Source: Microbacterium sp. SL75 (GTDB lineage: Bacteria > Actinomycetota > Actinomycetes > Actinomycetales > Microbacteriaceae). Taken from it: 64,000 nucleotides of DNA. The position numbers were made by a program, and so were the translations under genes. This document shows positions 41,611-51,495 of this stretch, piece by piece (position 1 is the stretch's first letter; every line of letters starts with the position of its first letter). The notes under the pieces were generated by a model. The model was not told where the DNA came from. It was given only the letters and a program-made list of their open reading frames with translations, and made no database searches. Where the stretch lies: positions 2,604,001 through 2,668,000 of the forward strand of contig NZ_CP113067.1 of NCBI RefSeq assembly GCF_026625865.1. The letters run 5' to 3'.

Positions 41611-41878
41611 GAGACCACACTGCGGCGGGACCGCCGTGTCGCGGAGGAGGCGCGCCGGGGCGGGTTCGCACAGCCGCTGATGTCTGCCCGACCCCGGAGG
41701 CGGCCTGCCCGTGCCGTCGCGCGGAGATCATCGACGACACGCCGGCCTCTGGCATCCGCCCACGTCGTGTCGCCCCCAAACTCCGCGGGACGGATCGCGG
41801 GCGGCGGGTCGTTCGCGCCCCGCCACCCCTTTCGACCGCGAACGGGGCATGTCGGAGGGGCGGCGTAGGGTCGGGGAC

Positions 41879-42628
41879 ATGACCGATCGCGAGAAGTCGA
41901 CCTCGTTCGGGCAGGCGGCCTCCGCCTACGAATCCGGGCGTCCGGGGTATCCCGCCGAGGCCGTGGCGTGGTTGCTTGCGCCCGTGCGGGAGCCGGGCCG
42001 CGCGCTCCGCGTGGCCGACGTCGGCGCGGGGACGGGCAAGCTCACACGCGCCGTCGTCGAGCTCGGCGCCGACGTGGTGGCGGTGGATCCGGACGCCGAC
42101 ATGCTCGCGACCCTGCGAGAGAACGCGCGGGGCGTGCCCACGTTCGTCGGGACGGCCGAGAATCTGCCCCTGCCCGATTCCGGCCTGGACGCCGTCGTCA
42201 TGGGTCAAGCCTGGCACTGGGTCGACGTCGAGCCGGCGTCTCTCGAGACCGCCCGCGTGCTGCGCAGCGGGGGAGTGCTCGGGCTCATCTGGAACATCCG
42301 CGACGACCGGGTCGACTGGGTGCGGCGGCTCACCGCGGCCATGGGCGGCTCGAACGCCGAGGTCCTTCTCGCCACGGGCGGCCCACGCGTCGCCGAGCCC
42401 TACGCCCACCTCGAGCACCGCGAGTGGTCATGGGAACGGCGCATCACCCTGCCGCAGTTGCGTGACCTGGTCGTCTCGCGCAGCGACATCATCACGGCGA
42501 GCCCCGAGAAGCGCGCGGGCATCGAGGCTGCGGTCGATAAAGTCGTGGCATCCGTTCCCGAACTTGTGAACGCAGGCTCGGTCGCGTTGCCGTACGTGAC
42601 CCACGCGTTCCGGGCGCGGCGGCCGTGA
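41879..42628 (+). CDS. SAM-dependent methyltransferase
   Basis: Class I methyltransferase of 249 residues with motif I VADVGAGTGKLTRAVVELGADVVAVDPD at about 41-68 and the motif II-like LDAVVMGQAWHWVD near 110. The ATG lies 7 nt after TAGGGT with no Shine-Dalgarno sequence. The N-terminus (FGQAASAYESGRPGYP) is that of the UbiE/COQ5-like group of unknown substrate. Confidence 0.87.
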   Translation: MTDREKSTSFGQAASAYESGRPGYPAEAVAWLLAPVREPGRALRVADVGAGTGKLTRAVVELGADVVAVDPDADMLATLRENARGVPTFVGTAENLPLPDSGLDAVVMGQAWHWVDVEPASLETARVLRSGGVLGLIWNIRDDRVDWVRRLTAAMGGSNAEVLLATGGPRVAEPYAHLEHREWSWERRITLPQLRDLVVSRSDIITASPEKRAGIEAAVDKVVASVPELVNAGSVALPYVTHAFRARRP

Positions 42629-42668
42629 CGCGAGTGGCCGGTCTCCGGGCCGGGTAACCTGGACTCCC

Positions 42669-43742
<1,074 letters not shown>

Positions 43743-43756
43743 TGAGGCGTGTCCAC

Positions 43757-44113
43757 ATGCGGCAGAGTGATGCCGTGTATCTCGATGCCACGACACGTCC
43801 GAATGTCCGTGCGCGCGTGTTGCCTGCAACCGGAATATCGCTCGCGACGTGGATAGTGATGTGGTGCGCCCAGAGCATCCCGACTTTGTGTGCGCTTGCG
43901 AATCCGTGCCCGCCTGAAGACGTGCGCGTGGCTCCCGCGCTGCTCTTCGGTGGACTCCTGTTGGTACCGACGGGTGCCCTCATTCTTACCGCCCGGACCG
44001 GGCGATCCTGGGCGTGGATGCGAACCCTGTCCTATGTCGTGCTGGTCGGGTTGGCGCTTGGCGGGCTGGGTGCGGTCCTGTTCTCCGGTGGATTCACGGT
44101 TCCGCTCGTCTAG
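43757..44113 (+). CDS. Orphan membrane protein inserted after ychF
   Basis: A 118-residue protein with three hydrophobic segments (ISLATWIVMWCAQSIPTLCALA; VAPALLFGGLLLVPTGALI; LSYVVLVGLALGGLGAVLFSGG). No family is recognised. The start ATG is 15 nt after the ychF stop region; a GTG at 43742 is the alternative. Codon use is less GC-biased than its neighbours (many T- and A-ending codons), and exact copies of the ychF end flank it on both sides, so it looks acquired. Confidence 0.65.
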   Translation: MRQSDAVYLDATTRPNVRARVLPATGISLATWIVMWCAQSIPTLCALANPCPPEDVRVAPALLFGGLLLVPTGALILTARTGRSWAWMRTLSYVVLVGLALGGLGAVLFSGGFTVPLV

Positions 44114-44135
44114 ATGTCATGGACATCGACAACGT

Positions 44136-44163
44136 GACGTGGTGGAGTTCCGCTTCAACAACT
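44136..44163. repeat. 28-bp direct repeat, right copy
   Basis: Exact copy of the last 28 coding bases of ychF, followed by TGA rather than TAG. It lies 22 nt after the orphan gene's stop. Confidence 0.85.
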
Positions 44164-44345
44164 GAGTCTTCCGCGAGTGCGGAGACGACAGAAGCGGCCC
44201 GCACACGCCGACCGGCCTGCTGCGCGCCTGCGCACATATCTCGTGGCCGTGACAGCCGTAGGGTCGTGAGCTCTCGCGGGACGACCGAGACGGGTGGATC
44301 GCCCGGGGACGGGACCGGGTTGGTCCCCGCGCTAACGTTGCGCCC

Positions 44346-44801
44346 ATGATCCGGAACAACCGAGCATCTCTGTGCGTGTACAGCGATACCTACACCGTGG
44401 CGCAGATCAGCGACATGCTCGGTTTGGAACCGGAAAGCTTCGGCGACATCGGCGATCTGACTCCGTCCGGGCGTGCCGGTCGAAACCTCAAACCGCAGTA
44501 TCTGACCTATCAGCGAACGCTCTGGAGTTTGCACGAGAACTCGCTCGGGGCGGATGCCGAGGACGAAACCGGGTTCTCCGCGCTGAGACGGTTGGTGGAA
44601 CGGGCGCTCCCCGTCGCGGACCGGCTTGCCGATCTCCGCAACGGTGGAGAGACGATCATCTGGTGGTCGGGAGACTCCGACACCATGCAGGGCGGGTTCG
44701 TCCTGGAGGTCGACCTCATCGCGAAGTTGAGTGTTCTCGGATGCCCTATGTACGGAACAGCCTTTCTCGGCGAAGGTGCGGAGGAGAACGAAGGATCGTG
44801 A
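44346..44801 (+). CDS. DUF4279 domain protein
   Basis: Cytoplasmic protein of 151 residues whose pattern fits DUF4279: an opening strand, then (SDMLGLEPESFGDIGD), a W-containing strand (QRTLWSLHEN), the linker (ALPVADRLADLRN) and the closing strand (FVLEVDLIAKLSVLGCPMYGTAFLG). Function unknown; such genes are common in toxin-immunity-like neighbourhoods, although no toxin is seen here. The ATG follows TAACGT by 8 nt. Base composition is lower in GC than the core genes. Confidence 0.65.
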   Translation: MIRNNRASLCVYSDTYTVAQISDMLGLEPESFGDIGDLTPSGRAGRNLKPQYLTYQRTLWSLHENSLGADAEDETGFSALRRLVERALPVADRLADLRNGGETIIWWSGDSDTMQGGFVLEVDLIAKLSVLGCPMYGTAFLGEGAEENEGS

Positions 44802-44840
44802 GAAATTCAGGCATCATCACGGCTCGAGGCTGATGAGATT

Positions 44841-45263
44841 ATGTACCGCGTTGTCGTGCAGGATCTCATTCCCCCAAGGTTGCCTCGCTCTGTCGAGCCC
44901 CTGGACCTCGGGTATAGCCTCGTCGCCGTGACGCACATTCCTCCTGCTCGTCGTGTCATCCGTCTCTTCCCTGATTACTCTCGCGACTGGCCGCTCTGGG
45001 AGAACTCGACGCCCACCTGGGATGTCGGGTACACGACAACCCCTGAGATGTACGGGCTGTCCGACGCGCTGACGAAGGAGCTCGCCGAGTGGAACACGTT
45101 GTGGGAGTCGCAGTTCGATCCGTTTGACGGTTGGAGAAGTGATTCTGCCCGAGAAGCCTGGCGGAAAGCCGGCGCGGAGATCGCGAGGCGTCTGCAGGCG
45201 GAAGTCATCGCATTCGCCGACGTTCAGTACGAGCCGTGGCCGCTCGGGAGTGACGACCGGTAG
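44841..45263 (+). CDS. Orphan hypothetical protein
   Basis: Protein of 140 residues, rich in Trp and Pro (LFPDYSRDWPLWENSTPTWD, EWNTLWESQFDPFDGWRS). No domain is recognised. The alternating aromatic and charged layout resembles small accessory immunity-type proteins, but this is only an impression. ATG with a weak upstream purine run. It lies 39 nt after the DUF4279 gene and may be co-transcribed. Confidence 0.55.
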   Translation: MYRVVVQDLIPPRLPRSVEPLDLGYSLVAVTHIPPARRVIRLFPDYSRDWPLWENSTPTWDVGYTTTPEMYGLSDALTKELAEWNTLWESQFDPFDGWRSDSAREAWRKAGAEIARRLQAEVIAFADVQYEPWPLGSDDR

Positions 45264-45346
45264 CCTTTGACGCGCCATGTTGGTCGGCTCTGACGCGGAC
45301 GCAGAGACCCTGCCGAGCAGACATTCGGAGGCTAGCAGGCACGTAG

Positions 45347-45460
45347 GGCACCCCGCTGGTCGCTCTCGGGGTCGCCCTCGGGATTGCCGTGCTCATGCTG
45401 TTCGTCGCTGGGGCCGCTGTGGGTGTCCGTGTCAGATGTCGTCGCTGCGGCGGCGGATGA
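45347..45460 (+). other. Fragment encoding a transmembrane segment without a start codon
   Basis: One frame from 45347 to a TGA at 45458-45460 reads as a single strongly hydrophobic helix ending in a basic Cys-rich tail (VRVRCRRCGGG). The frame opens after a TAG stop and offers no ATG, GTG or TTG at a plausible position. It may be a decayed gene remnant. Confidence 0.35.
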
Positions 45461-45548
45461 GGGTCGTCGCGCCTGAGTGCGCGTTCCCGAGATGCCTCGC
45501 GTTGCGAAGCGTTCCGTGGGGGTCGGAGTGACCGCTAGGGTCGGGCAC

Positions 45549-46370
45549 GTGACCACCCCCGAGCCCGCCCGCGTCGACGACCTCGCCTCCTTCGCCGCAG
45601 CGAATGGCTGGACCTACCAGCCGACCGCCGAACCCCCTGCGCTTTCTGGTGACATGTGGGAGTACGCCACGGCGGGCAACGTCCAGGACCGCATCGCCGG
45701 ACCGGGGTGGGAGGCCGGCCGGATCGTCGGCGGGGCGAGGAAGGCCGAGAACGTCCGCCAGAGCGGGATCGTCACGATTCGGACGAGCGTCTCGGTGAAT
45801 GTGCCGGTGAAGAGCATCAACCTCGGCTACCTGGCGATCCGGTTGCCCCGGCAACTGCCGCACTTCGTTCTCGATGCGCGGAGCAACGACGGCATCCTGT
45901 CGTCTCTCCAGCACCGACCACAGCGCAAGCAGCGACTCTCGCTCGAAGGCGACTTCGACACGCACTTCCATCTCTTCGCACCGAAGGGGTACGAGCGCGA
46001 CGCCCTGTACGTCTTCACGCCCGACCTCATGGCTCTGCTGATCGATGAGACGGGCGACCTCGACGTCGAGGTGCGCGATGACATGCTCATCGTCTACCGC
46101 CCGGGTGGCTTCGACCTGCACGACCCCGCGGTCTGGGACCGTTTCGCGCGCATCCGGGCCACGGTGGGGGCGAAGGCGTGGACCCAGACCGACGGGTACA
46201 GCGACGATCGCGCGGTACCGGGGCTGTCGGCATCCATGGGTCCGGAGGGGCGCCGGCTCAAGCGCAGCCTGCCACGCTGGGTCTGGATAGGAATCGGAAT
46301 TGCGGCGGCTGCCGTTCTCGTTCCGGTGGGCATCCTGATCGCGGTCTTCAGCGTGGCGACGTCGTTCTAG
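45549..46370 (+). CDS. Orphan membrane-anchored protein of unknown function
   Basis: Protein of 273 residues: a soluble domain of about 240 residues with beta-rich character (GILSSLQHRPQRKQRLSLEGD, FDTHFHLFAPKGYERDALYVFTPD) and a C-terminal transmembrane helix (about 246-268). It resembles actinobacterial hypothetical proteins of similar layout. The GTG is placed by TAGGGT 7 nt upstream (leaderless). No enzyme motif is visible. Confidence 0.7.
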   Translation: MTTPEPARVDDLASFAAANGWTYQPTAEPPALSGDMWEYATAGNVQDRIAGPGWEAGRIVGGARKAENVRQSGIVTIRTSVSVNVPVKSINLGYLAIRLPRQLPHFVLDARSNDGILSSLQHRPQRKQRLSLEGDFDTHFHLFAPKGYERDALYVFTPDLMALLIDETGDLDVEVRDDMLIVYRPGGFDLHDPAVWDRFARIRATVGAKAWTQTDGYSDDRAVPGLSASMGPEGRRLKRSLPRWVWIGIGIAAAAVLVPVGILIAVFSVATSF

Positions 46371-46377
46371 GCAGACG

Positions 46378-47316
46378 TCAGGTCCCCACCGCCGCCTGCG
46401 CGCGGCGGGCGAGCTGGGCGCCGTCGATCCCCGGCCAGCCGTGCAGGCCGTCGGCATGGGATGAGGGCAACGCCTCGGCGCCCCACACCGCGCCCGCGAG
46501 AGAACCGGCGATGGCCGCGACCGTGTCGGTGTCGTTGCCGCCACGGACCGCACGCTCGATCGCGTCGAGGGGCGAGGTTGCACCGGCCACCGCGGACAGT
46601 GCGCCCTGGAACGCCCGGACGATCCAGCCGTTCGCCTGCCGGAAGTCTCGCGGATGCCGCCCCTCGGTCGCGTCGATGAGGTCGGCCCAACGGTCGCGGC
46701 GTTCGACGGGTACGAGGTCGAGTTGTGCGCGTATGTCGAGTTCTCCGGTCAGGATGCCGTGGCGGATGGCCCCGCACCACAGGGCGCACGCGTCGAGATT
46801 GTCGTCTTCCCAGTGGGTCAGGCGAGCGACGGCTCCGGCCGCCGCGGCCATCTCCTCGCGGGGACGCTCGAGGTAGCCGAGGGCCAGGGGTCCGGTGCGC
46901 ATGAGCGAGCCGTTGCCTCCGCTGCGACCCGATGCGTCGTGCACGGCACGAGAGGCCGCGGTGATGGCATCCATTCGTCCGCCGGCGGGGATGCGGGACA
47001 AAACCTGGCGCGTCTGCGCTCCGACGTCGAGCGCGTCGCGAGCCCATTCCTGCCAGCGGCGGACGATGGTCTCAAGCGACCCGGCGTCTTCGAGCCGGTG
47101 GCCGGCGGCGAGTTCGTCGAGGATCGGGACGGCCATGCTCGTGTCGTCGGTCCACTCGCGCTCGCCGTGGCCGAAGTGGCCGCGGCCGAAAGCGGGGATG
47201 ACGTCGTCGGCGAGCGCGGGGCCGAACTCGTACGCCGAGCCGAGGGCGTCGCCCGCGGCGGAGACGAGCACCGCACCGACAGCGCGATCGACCTGGGCGG
47301 GGGAGAGGCTGGTCAT
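46378..47316 (-). CDS. ADP-ribosylglycohydrolase family protein
   Basis: Protein of 312 residues of the DraG/ARH3-like family, which removes ADP-ribose from proteins or small molecules using two metal ions. The acidic metal sites are visible as WTDDTSM (Thr56-Asp57-Asp58) and GGNDTDTVAAIAGSLAGA near 263. The ATG follows TAGGCT by 6 nt (leaderless). The C-terminus ends in AQAAVGT. Confidence 0.93.
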   Translation of the reverse strand: MTSLSPAQVDRAVGAVLVSAAGDALGSAYEFGPALADDVIPAFGRGHFGHGEREWTDDTSMAVPILDELAAGHRLEDAGSLETIVRRWQEWARDALDVGAQTRQVLSRIPAGGRMDAITAASRAVHDASGRSGGNGSLMRTGPLALGYLERPREEMAAAAGAVARLTHWEDDNLDACALWCGAIRHGILTGELDIRAQLDLVPVERRDRWADLIDATEGRHPRDFRQANGWIVRAFQGALSAVAGATSPLDAIERAVRGGNDTDTVAAIAGSLAGAVWGAEALPSSHADGLHGWPGIDGAQLARRAQAAVGT

Positions 47317-47341
47317 GAGGTCAGCCTAGGAGGGCGCCCTC

Positions 47342-48010
47342 TCAGATGTCGCTGAAGTCGTTCGCCGGCAGGATGATCTGGACCACCGAGTCGCCGTCGA
47401 GCACGAGCATCACGTACTCGCGGCCGACCTCGCCCGGGCGCTGCAACGACTGCGTCCCGGGGGCATCGCGCGTGTCCAGCCGCAGCTCGGTGGAGTCGAA
47501 GCCCTCCGTGGCGCCCGCCGCGACGGCTTCGGCGCGGGTCGAGCCGACACCGATGCCCCCCGTGGTGACGATCGGATGGCCGGACACCGTGGGCGTGGAC
47601 ACGCGAACGGAGGCGGCCCGTGTGGATCCGTCGTTCGGCACGGTCAGCGTGAACCCGGGCCACTCAAGAGCGGTGAGCTCGAGGGCGCCGCCGTAGGGGC
47701 CTTGCACTGCCGACCGCGTGGGAGCCGTGCCGAGCGCCGCCGTCCAGGCGTCCACGGCGTTCAGCGTGTACTCGAGGGTCGACCCCGCGGCGATGGAGGC
47801 GCCGTCGAGAGAGACGATCAGGACGGCATCGCTCGCCGGTGCTACCGCGCCCGCGGTGGGCGAAGGCGTCGGGGTCGGCTTCACGGTCGGTGTGAACGCC
47901 GGCGTGGCCGCGTCCGTCGTCACCGGTTCCGGAGCCGGCGGCGGGACGCAGGCGCTGAGCCCGAGGGCGGAAACAACCGCGATCGTCAGGAGAAAAACCG
48001 AGCGCCTCAT
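47342..48010 (-). CDS. Lipoprotein of unknown function
   Basis: Exported lipoprotein of 222 residues with lipobox LSAC and lipidated Cys21, then a Pro/Thr-rich linker and a beta-rich globular domain. The ATG follows TAGCGT by 6 nt. No conserved domain recognised. The ordered linker and domain suggest a substrate-binding or cell-surface role. Confidence 0.8.
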   Translation of the reverse strand: MRRSVFLLTIAVVSALGLSACVPPPAPEPVTTDAATPAFTPTVKPTPTPSPTAGAVAPASDAVLIVSLDGASIAAGSTLEYTLNAVDAWTAALGTAPTRSAVQGPYGGALELTALEWPGFTLTVPNDGSTRAASVRVSTPTVSGHPIVTTGGIGVGSTRAEAVAAGATEGFDSTELRLDTRDAPGTQSLQRPGEVGREYVMLVLDGDSVVQIILPANDFSDI

Positions 48011-48131
48011 CCTCGAACGCTACCGGCGGGGCGGGTCGGCCTCAACGGGCCGCGGGTGCATTCGCTCGTCGAGAGCTCAGGCCTTGGCATCCCTTCGATG
48101 CGTCCTCGACGAACGGGGGCGTTCTCGGCGC

Positions 48132-49439
48132 TCAGCCCAGCTCGCTCGGATGGGTGAGGCGCCACCACAGGGTCGGCTCCTCGATCGCTCCCGAGATCTT
48201 GACGCTGGCGGAAGTCGTCTTCGGGCCGGCGGTCCAGACGACCGAACCGACCACCTCGCCGTCGGCGTAGTTCTGGGGGGTCGTCGTATCGAGGGTCACC
48301 GTCACCGGGGTGTCCGACCAGGTCCGGACCTTGGTGGTCTGCGCGAGCACGAGCGAGGCCTTCGATCCCCACGGCGTGGTGATCGTGCCGACGTCGTCGC
48401 CGACGGTTCCCAGCGGGATGTCGTGGAACCCGTCGCTGATGCTCTGCAGCAGCCCCCGCACATCTGCGTCGGTGCTCTCATGGGTCTCGCCGCTGAGCCG
48501 CACGCCCGTGATCTTCAAGGGAGAACCGATTCCCACGTCGAGCGACGAAGTGAACAGCAGATTGAACGTGCCGTCACCGAGATTGCCGGTCTTCAGACCC
48601 GTGATACCGAGCGTGCCCAACAGATCGTTGGTGTTGTAGACGGTGCCGACGCCGGTGATCTGCGCCGAGCGGGTGCCGGTGATCTGGGCGATGACGGGGT
48701 TCGCTTGCGCGAGTCCCGCGAGCGTGAGCAGATCCGTCGGCGTGCTGGCATTGCGGGGGTCGATGCCCGTGGCATCCACGATCCTGGTGTCGTTCAGGCC
48801 GTTCTTGCTCAGCCATGAACGGGCCGCCGACACGTACGCCCCCTCGGAACCGAAACCCCACCGGGCGACGGCGACGGCGTAGTTGGCGGCCGAGGGCAGA
48901 AGCATGGTCGTGAGCGAGTCGTGCAGCGACAGCTTGAGCCCATCGGGCATCGGTGCGATGACCGCACCCTGCACGTAGAACTGGTCGTAGAGGTCGGTGT
49001 CGGCCTCGGTGTACGAGATGGTCGGACCGGGATCCGTGGGGCCGGTCAGCGGGTGGGCGTCGAGGACGACGAGGGCCGTGATGAGCTTCAAGATGCTCGC
49101 GAGGGAGCGTGCCTCGTTCCCGCCCGAGGCGACGAAAGACTGGGCCGCATCGGGACCCAGGTACTCGGAGCCGCCGTCCACGCGCACCAGCGTCTCTCCG
49201 CCGGAGGGCACAGCGAGGGATGCCGGAGCCCCGGCGTTCGCGGTGGGAGCGTGCGAGGTGACCGTCGGGGCAGGCAGAGCTGCCGCAGACGCCCACCACA
49301 CGTATCCGCCGCTTCCGCCGAGCACGACGAGTGTGACGACGAGGAACACGATGAGGACGACACGATCGGCCCGGCCGTTGCGCGGAGGCTCGTCGGGCGC
49401 CTTCTCGAGGAGATCGCCCAAGTCGGCCAGAGTGCTCAC
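48132..49439 (-). CDS. D-alanyl-D-alanine carboxypeptidase family protein (PBP-type)
   Basis: Membrane-anchored penicillin-binding protein of 435 residues: one transmembrane helix (about 27-47), then the transpeptidase-like domain with the nucleophile tetrad SILK (Ser115 to Lys118) and KTG (LKTGN). The second motif, expected as SxN, reads SAAN (Ser183 to Asn186), so the third position is Ala where Asn is usual. It would trim peptidoglycan stem peptides. GTG start with GGGGGAC upstream. The C-terminal third is a beta-rich domain. Confidence 0.88.
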   Translation of the reverse strand: MSTLADLGDLLEKAPDEPPRNGRADRVVLIVFLVVTLVVLGGSGGYVWWASAAALPAPTVTSHAPTANAGAPASLAVPSGGETLVRVDGGSEYLGPDAAQSFVASGGNEARSLASILKLITALVVLDAHPLTGPTDPGPTISYTEADTDLYDQFYVQGAVIAPMPDGLKLSLHDSLTTMLLPSAANYAVAVARWGFGSEGAYVSAARSWLSKNGLNDTRIVDATGIDPRNASTPTDLLTLAGLAQANPVIAQITGTRSAQITGVGTVYNTNDLLGTLGITGLKTGNLGDGTFNLLFTSSLDVGIGSPLKITGVRLSGETHESTDADVRGLLQSISDGFHDIPLGTVGDDVGTITTPWGSKASLVLAQTTKVRTWSDTPVTVTLDTTTPQNYADGEVVGSVVWTAGPKTTSASVKISGAIEEPTLWWRLTHPSELG

Positions 49440-49592
49440 GAAAGTCCCCCACGAATGCCCACGTTCCGAATCTATTCACATCCGTGCCTCACCACGACCT
49501 GAATTTCAAGCCCCCCTTCGCCCGCGGGGTGGCCGACCTAGCGTAGACGCACATCGGGAGATACCCGAAGACCACAACGGGAGGAGCCGACC

Positions 49593-49763
49593 ATGGGACT
49601 CGACGACAAGATCAAGAACGCCGCGGAGAACATTGCTGGCAAGGCGAAGGAAGCCACCGGCAAGGCAACGGACAACGAGCGCCTCGAAGCCGAGGGCCAG
49701 GCCGACCAGACCAAGGCTCACGTCAAGAAGGCCGGCGAAGACGTCAAGGACGCCTTCAAGTAA
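49593..49763 (+). CDS. CsbD-like stress protein
   Basis: A 56-residue hydrophilic, Lys/Ala/Glu-rich protein (begins MGLDDKIKNAAENIAGKAKE) of the CsbD family, general-stress proteins of unknown mechanism. ATG with GGGAGGAG 7 nt upstream. It lies alone with its own terminator, as stress-induced CsbD genes often do. Confidence 0.9.
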   Translation: MGLDDKIKNAAENIAGKAKEATGKATDNERLEAEGQADQTKAHVKKAGEDVKDAFK

Positions 49764-49774
49764 GTCGCCCTCCC

Positions 49775-49812
49775 CGAAATGCCTCGACCCCTCCGCGGGT
49801 CGGGGCATTTCG
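49775..49812 (+). terminator. Terminator after csbD
   Basis: A 16-bp stem (CGAAATGCCTCGACCC, one wobble pair) with a 6-nt loop, 11 nt after the stop codon. Confidence 0.82.
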
Positions 49813-49878
49813 TCTGTTCGGATGAAATCGACGCACGGGATGCCGGGGTGCACCTGCCGCGGCCGGGATAATGGCGAC

Positions 49879-50847
49879 ATGACCGCTGCCGTTCCCACCG
49901 AGACCCCCACCGTGGTCTCGGGTACCCCCGTCGTTCTGCGCGCCCACGGCTACGAAGCCGCGATCGCGAGCGTCGGTGCCTCCCTCCGTTCTCTCACGCA
50001 CGAGGGCCGCGACCTCGTCGTCTCCTTCGACGCCGACGAGCTGCGCCCCGCCTACCGCGGCACGACCCTCGCGCCCTGGCCGAACCGGGTGGTCGACGGC
50101 ATCCACCACTTCGACGGTCTCGAGCATCAGCTGCCGTTGACCGAGCCGAACCGCGGCCACGCGCTGCACGGACTGCTGTCGTGGGTGGACTGGAACGTGC
50201 TCGAGGCGTCCGACGATGCGGTGACGCTCACCGCGACCGTCACCGCGCAGGCCGGATACCCCTGGTGGCTGGTGGTCTCGACCACGTACCGATTGGATGC
50301 CGGCGGCCTCACCCAGACCGTTCGCGCCACCAACCTGTCGGACACGCCGGCGCCCTGGGGCACCGGACCCCACCCGTATCTCGTCGCGGGTCCGGCGACG
50401 CTCGACGAGTGGACGCTCGGCCTGCCGGCCGACACCGTGCTCGAGGTCACGCCGGACCGGCTCGCGCCGGTGGCGCTGGCATCCGTCACCTCCGACGCGG
50501 AGCGATTCGACTTCCGCGAGGAGCGGGTGCTGGGTGCCGTCGAGATCGACCACGCCTACACGGGGCTGATCCGGGATGCCGACGGCCGCGCGACCGTCAC
50601 GCTCACCGATCCTTCGGGCAGCGGTGTGGCCATGAGCTGGGCGGGGGAGTGCGCGTGGGTGCAGATTCACACGGCCGACCTGCCGGACGGCCCGGGGACG
50701 CCGGGTCACCGCGCCGGCCTCGCCGTCGAGCCGATGACCTGCGCGCCCGACGCGTTCAACGACGACGCGTACGACTTCGACACGGGTGTCGTCTCGCTCG
50801 ACCCCGGCGCCTCGCACGAAGCCGGGTGGACGATCTCGGCGCGCTGA
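49879..50847 (+). CDS. Aldose 1-epimerase family protein
   Basis: Mutarotase-fold protein of 322 residues that would interconvert alpha and beta sugar anomers. Conserved runs are LAPWPNRVVDGIHHFDG, NRGHALHGLLSW (catalytic His near 100), GPHPYL and VAVEPMTCAPDAFN (the acidic catalytic Glu). The ATG follows GATAAT by 6 nt (leaderless). A strong terminator follows. Confidence 0.93.
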   Translation: MTAAVPTETPTVVSGTPVVLRAHGYEAAIASVGASLRSLTHEGRDLVVSFDADELRPAYRGTTLAPWPNRVVDGIHHFDGLEHQLPLTEPNRGHALHGLLSWVDWNVLEASDDAVTLTATVTAQAGYPWWLVVSTTYRLDAGGLTQTVRATNLSDTPAPWGTGPHPYLVAGPATLDEWTLGLPADTVLEVTPDRLAPVALASVTSDAERFDFREERVLGAVEIDHAYTGLIRDADGRATVTLTDPSGSGVAMSWAGECAWVQIHTADLPDGPGTPGHRAGLAVEPMTCAPDAFNDDAYDFDTGVVSLDPGASHEAGWTISAR

Positions 50848-50860
50848 GACCCTCGCAACG

Positions 50861-50896
50861 ACAGAACCGCCCCGGAGCGATCCGGGGCGGTTCTGT
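50861..50896. terminator. Bidirectional terminator after the epimerase
   Basis: A 16-bp perfect stem (left arm ACAGAACCGCCCCGGA) with a GCGA loop. It lies between two convergent genes. Confidence 0.88.
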
Positions 50897-50912
50897 TCGT
50901 ACGGGCGGTCGG

Positions 50913-51323
50913 TCAGACGACCTGCGCGCCGCACATTCCGCAGTCGCCACCGGCCGAGACCTCGACGAAGCAGTCGGGGCACATCGCGCGCGTGGGGCGA
51001 TCGGTGATCGGGGTGGGCTTCAGGCTGGGGGCGCGACGCTCCTTAGGCGCCGACGCGGCGCGGGCGCGGCGAGCCTCGATCGTCGGGGCGGGCGGCGGCG
51101 GGGGAGCGGCGGGCTTGTGCTCTTCGCAGTAGAAACGGACGAACCCGCCGTGGTGCTTGGGGTGGCGGTGCTTGACCGCCCACAGCTCGGTCCGGTCGTA
51201 CAGCGGACCATCGGTGCCGCAGGCGACGCAGCGGGTGGCTTCGCCGGGAACGACCTCGGCGACGAGCACGGGAGCATCGAAGCGGATGGCATCTCGCCAG
51301 TCCTGCGACGAAACGATCTTCAT
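50913..51323 (-). CDS. Small zinc-ribbon protein of unknown function
   Basis: Protein of 136 residues. A conserved N-terminal domain (LVLVAEVVPGEATRCVACG, WAVKHRHPKHHGGFVRFYCEEH) with cysteine pairs C32-C35 and C66, then a Pro/Ala-rich linker and a C-terminal zinc ribbon with C115-C118 and C128-C131 (CPDC and CGMC). The family is seen in Microbacteriaceae but has no known role. ATG with GAAGGG upstream. Confidence 0.8.
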   Translation of the reverse strand: MKIVSSQDWRDAIRFDAPVLVAEVVPGEATRCVACGTDGPLYDRTELWAVKHRHPKHHGGFVRFYCEEHKPAAPPPPPAPTIEARRARAASAPKERRAPSLKPTPITDRPTRAMCPDCFVEVSAGGDCGMCGAQVV

Positions 51324-51495
51324 GGGGGACCCTTCTGGGGCGGTTCGGGCCGCCCACCTCCAACGGTACGCTCCTCCCCACCCCGCCGGGGACGAGAATC
51401 GTGCGCGGAAGGGGTGGACAGCGCCCGAAGGCGCCCGGATAGGTTGGAGGGAATTCCCCCGCGCCGCGGTTCGCGGCGCCTGTCGAAGGAGAACC

